Positions 4,304-6,031 of a stretch of DNA of 6,031 nt are shown in pieces. Position 1 is the stretch's first letter, and the number at the start of each line of letters is the position of its first letter. The position numbers and the translations under genes were made by a program. A model generated the notes under the pieces. The model saw only the letters and a list, made by a program, of their open reading frames with translations, made no database searches and was not told the origin of the DNA. Source of the stretch: Thermoproteota archaeon (lineage in GTDB: Archaea; Korarchaeota; Korarchaeia; Korarchaeales; Korarchaeaceae); the NCBI GenBank assembly GCA_003661265.1, contig QMVU01000079.1, forward strand, positions 1 through 6,031, written 5' to 3'.

Positions 4304-6031
4304 ATGAAGAAAGTATATCTGATATTTTGCACGACGATTTTAGTGGCGGGCTTCTTACCAGCACTACTCTTTCAGGAAACGATGGCTTCTCCTGCTACCA
4401 AAACCATAACGATAGACTACGACGTCTATATATACGAAAACTCCCCTAACACGAACTACGATGTGCCTCCGAATAACGACAGGCTCCTCGTCGGCAATCC
4501 CTTCGGGAATAAGGAGCGATCCCTCATAGGATTTGACCTAAGCGACATTCCTCCCGGATCAACCATAAACAGCGCGAAACTGAGGCTGTACTTCAGGAGC
4601 TGTGGGCCTGGATTTGCCGGGAGTTGGGTTAGGGCCCATAGGCTGACTAGGTCTTGGTCAGAAAGTAAAGCTACATGGAACAAGGCAACGGAGTTCTATA
4701 ATCCCCTGTTGGGGGTATGGATTCCAGTCCTTTGGAACAATCCCGGAGGAGATTACGATCCCACAGTTGTAGGATCGGTGTATTTGGCCCCAGGAGATGT
4801 AGGAAGTTGGAAAGAGATCGAGTTAAAGGGTCTCATCCAAGACCTAGTGAACAAAGTTTATCCCAACTATGGCATAATACTGGAGGCCGATTCGTGCCCT
4901 CAGTTCATAAGATTCGATTCCTCAGATGGGATCAATGGGCCTGTACTAGTAGTGGATTATGTGCCAGCCGAGATAGAGCTAACTCCAGCTCCGAGCTCCC
5001 AAACTGTGGTTCAGGGGGGATCTACCTCCTACCAAGTGGTTGTAGGGGGTACGTACAAGGGTAACGCCGACGTAGATGTAACTTGGATAGCTCCTGCACC
5101 AGCCGATACCACAGCCAATCCAGATGTCGCCAGCGGAGTGGTTCCATTCGTCGTTACTATCAACGTTCAGACCTCAGCCACGACTCCTCCAGGGGATTAT
5201 AGGCTGAGGGTTGGCGTAACCGGGACTGAGGGTTCTCCAGCCCCCTCTGATTCTGTTGTGCTTGAACTTCACGTCGAACCTGCTGTTACCCCGGACTTCA
5301 GCATCTTACCTACACCAGGAAGCCAGACAGTTGCCCAAGGAGAAACTGCAGAGTTCACAGTGACGGTCACCGCAACAGGGGGCTTTTCGGATCCCGTAAC
5401 CCTCTCGCTATCTGGACTTCCGCCTGGCGCAACTTACACGTTTAGCCCGAACAATCAGCCCCCTGATTTCACGTCAACGTTAACCATTTCTGTCCCAGAG
5501 ACCACCCCGACCGGGTCTTATCCGCTGACCATAACGGGATCTGGAGGCGGAAAGATCCACGACGTCCCAGTATCTCTGGAGGTCGTGGAGGCCTCCGGCT
5601 TCAGCGTTCAGGTTGAGCCAGATTCCCAGACAGCTGCTCAGGGAGAGTCCGTGAGCTTCACAGTACACGTCGTTGGAACTGGTGGTTTCAGCGATCCAGT
5701 TACCCTAGCCATAGCTGGGCTTCCACCTGGAGCTTCTATAAGTGCTACAGCCAACTCGCTTCCTCCAAATTACGATTCGTCGATAACTATTCAGCTTGCC
5801 GATGACACGCCTCCAGGAACGTATACCATGTACATTATAGCAACTGGAGGGGGTATCTCCACCCATTCAAACGCCTTCACGCTCACGGTAACTTCAGCTC
5901 CACCTTCCCCATCACCCTCTCCCTCACCTTCACCTTCGCCTTCACCATCTCCTCCACCGGGAGGATTCGATTTCGAGATCTCAGTTACTCCAAGCAGCCT
6001 TACTTTGCCAGCTTCTGGTTCAGGATCCGTA
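4304..6031 (+). CDS. Secreted DNRLRE/CBM96-like protein with tandem Ig-like domains (3' end outside window)
   Basis: The frame is open from ATG 4304 to the window end, 576 residues with no stop. A signal peptide (MKK, hydrophobic core to about 23, probable cleavage near A28) directs export. Residues about 32-221 match DNRLRE/CBM96 (disaggregatase-related) domains: RSLIGFDLSDIPPGSTINSA at 72-91, LRLYF, the WSESKATWN signature at 118-126, and NYGIILEAD near 188. These beta-sandwich domains are found in surface and polysaccharide-acting proteins. Three Ig-like domains follow at about 222-326, 331-430 and 433-532, the last two clearly related (SQT.AQGE, TGGFSDPVTL, GLPPGA, TP.G.Y). A Pro-Ser linker is at 533-552, and a fourth repeat (FDFEISVTPSS) begins at 555 and is cut by the edge. 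Only two cysteines, C100 and C198, remain after signal removal. No catalytic domain is visible, and the C-terminal anchor or enzyme domain is unknown. Confidence 0.88.
   Translation, partial: MKKVYLIFCTTILVAGFLPALLFQETMASPATKTITIDYDVYIYENSPNTNYDVPPNNDRLLVGNPFGNKERSLIGFDLSDIPPGSTINSAKLRLYFRSCGPGFAGSWVRAHRLTRSWSESKATWNKATEFYNPLLGVWIPVLWNNPGGDYDPTVVGSVYLAPGDVGSWKEIELKGLIQDLVNKVYPNYGIILEADSCPQFIRFDSSDGINGPVLVVDYVPAEIELTPAPSSQTVVQGGSTSYQVVVGGTYKGNADVDVTWIAPAPADTTANPDVASGVVPFVVTINVQTSATTPPGDYRLRVGVTGTEGSPAPSDSVVLELHVEPAVTPDFSILPTPGSQTVAQGETAEFTVTVTATGGFSDPVTLSLSGLPPGATYTFSPNNQPPDFTSTLTISVPETTPTGSYPLTITGSGGGKIHDVPVSLEVVEASGFSVQVEPDSQTAAQGESVSFTVHVVGTGGFSDPVTLAIAGLPPGASISATANSLPPNYDSSITIQLADDTPPGTYTMYIIATGGGISTHSNAFTLTVTSAPPSPSPSPSPSPSPSPSPPPGGFDFEISVTPSSLTLPASGSGSV
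5294..5899 (+). repeat. Two tandem copies of an Ig-like domain (about 100 residues each)
   Basis: Copy one covers about 5294-5593 and copy two about 5600-5899. They share SQT-AQGE, the identical TGGFSDPVTL, GLPPGA, and a TP-G-Y motif before the last strands, at similar positions. At the DNA level the best stretch is GATCCCGTAACCCT (5389) against GATCCAGTTACCCT (5692). An earlier, more diverged copy (4967-5281) and a truncated later copy (from 5966) flank them. Confidence 0.8.
5900..5959 (+). repeat. Pro-Ser dipeptide repeat linker, PP(SP)8PP
   Basis: Eight Ser-Pro units at residues 535-550 form an extended, probably glycosylated spacer between the third and fourth Ig-like repeats. On the DNA it is an imperfect pyrimidine-rich hexamer series. 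Serine codons vary (TCC, TCA, TCT, TCG) as do proline codons (CCA, CCC, CCT). Confidence 0.9.

Noticed and set aside
4717..5064. Open frame of 115 codons, plus strand, shifted against the secreted-protein gene
   Set aside because: The product is rich in Ser, Arg and Cys with no domain, and the overlapping long frame holds the DNRLRE/CBM96-like signatures.

Overview
The window reads as a piece of a thermophilic archaeal chromosome of roughly balanced GC. The signs are AGG/AGA as the usual arginine codons, frequent ATA isoleucine codons, TTAAA-type TATA boxes 25-27 bases before start codons (leaderless genes), GGTG-type Shine-Dalgarno sites before genes inside an operon, GTG/TTG starts, and archaeal-style protein families. 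A TACK-type archaeon, perhaps Korarchaeota-like, would fit, but that is a guess from style. No rRNA, tRNA, CRISPR, IS element or phage gene is visible.

Layout. (1) 1-1453, plus strand: the end of an envelope operon, with the tail of a two-helix membrane protein, a second small two-helix membrane protein, and a membrane-anchored protein. The last has an N-terminal LiaI/LiaF-like helical hairpin, a third helix and an extracytoplasmic beta-solenoid (toastrack/DUF4097 type) whose 'NG' turns recur about every 19 residues. (2) 1458-2381, minus strand: an HtpX-type M48 membrane metalloprotease, convergent with the operon and only 4 bases from it. (3) 2382-2601: an AT-rich divergent promoter region with no gene. 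(4) 2602-4230, plus strand: a DUF362 protein followed by a DUF4213/DUF364 protein, each apparently with its own leaderless promoter and a small palindrome between them. (5) 4304 to the window end, plus strand: a large secreted protein, cut by the window edge. It has a signal peptide, a DNRLRE/CBM96-like domain, three tandem Ig-like domains, a Pro-Ser linker and the start of a fourth repeat.

How they may work together (inference). The solenoid protein with its small helical-hairpin partners, next to HtpX, resembles an envelope-stress or membrane-quality-control module; LiaF/toastrack proteins and HtpX both belong to such responses in bacteria. DUF362 and DUF364 are both poorly understood; DUF364 has been suggested to handle metals, so the pair may serve a metal or cofactor task. 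The last gene encodes a cell-surface or secreted protein probably involved in polysaccharide binding or surface structure.
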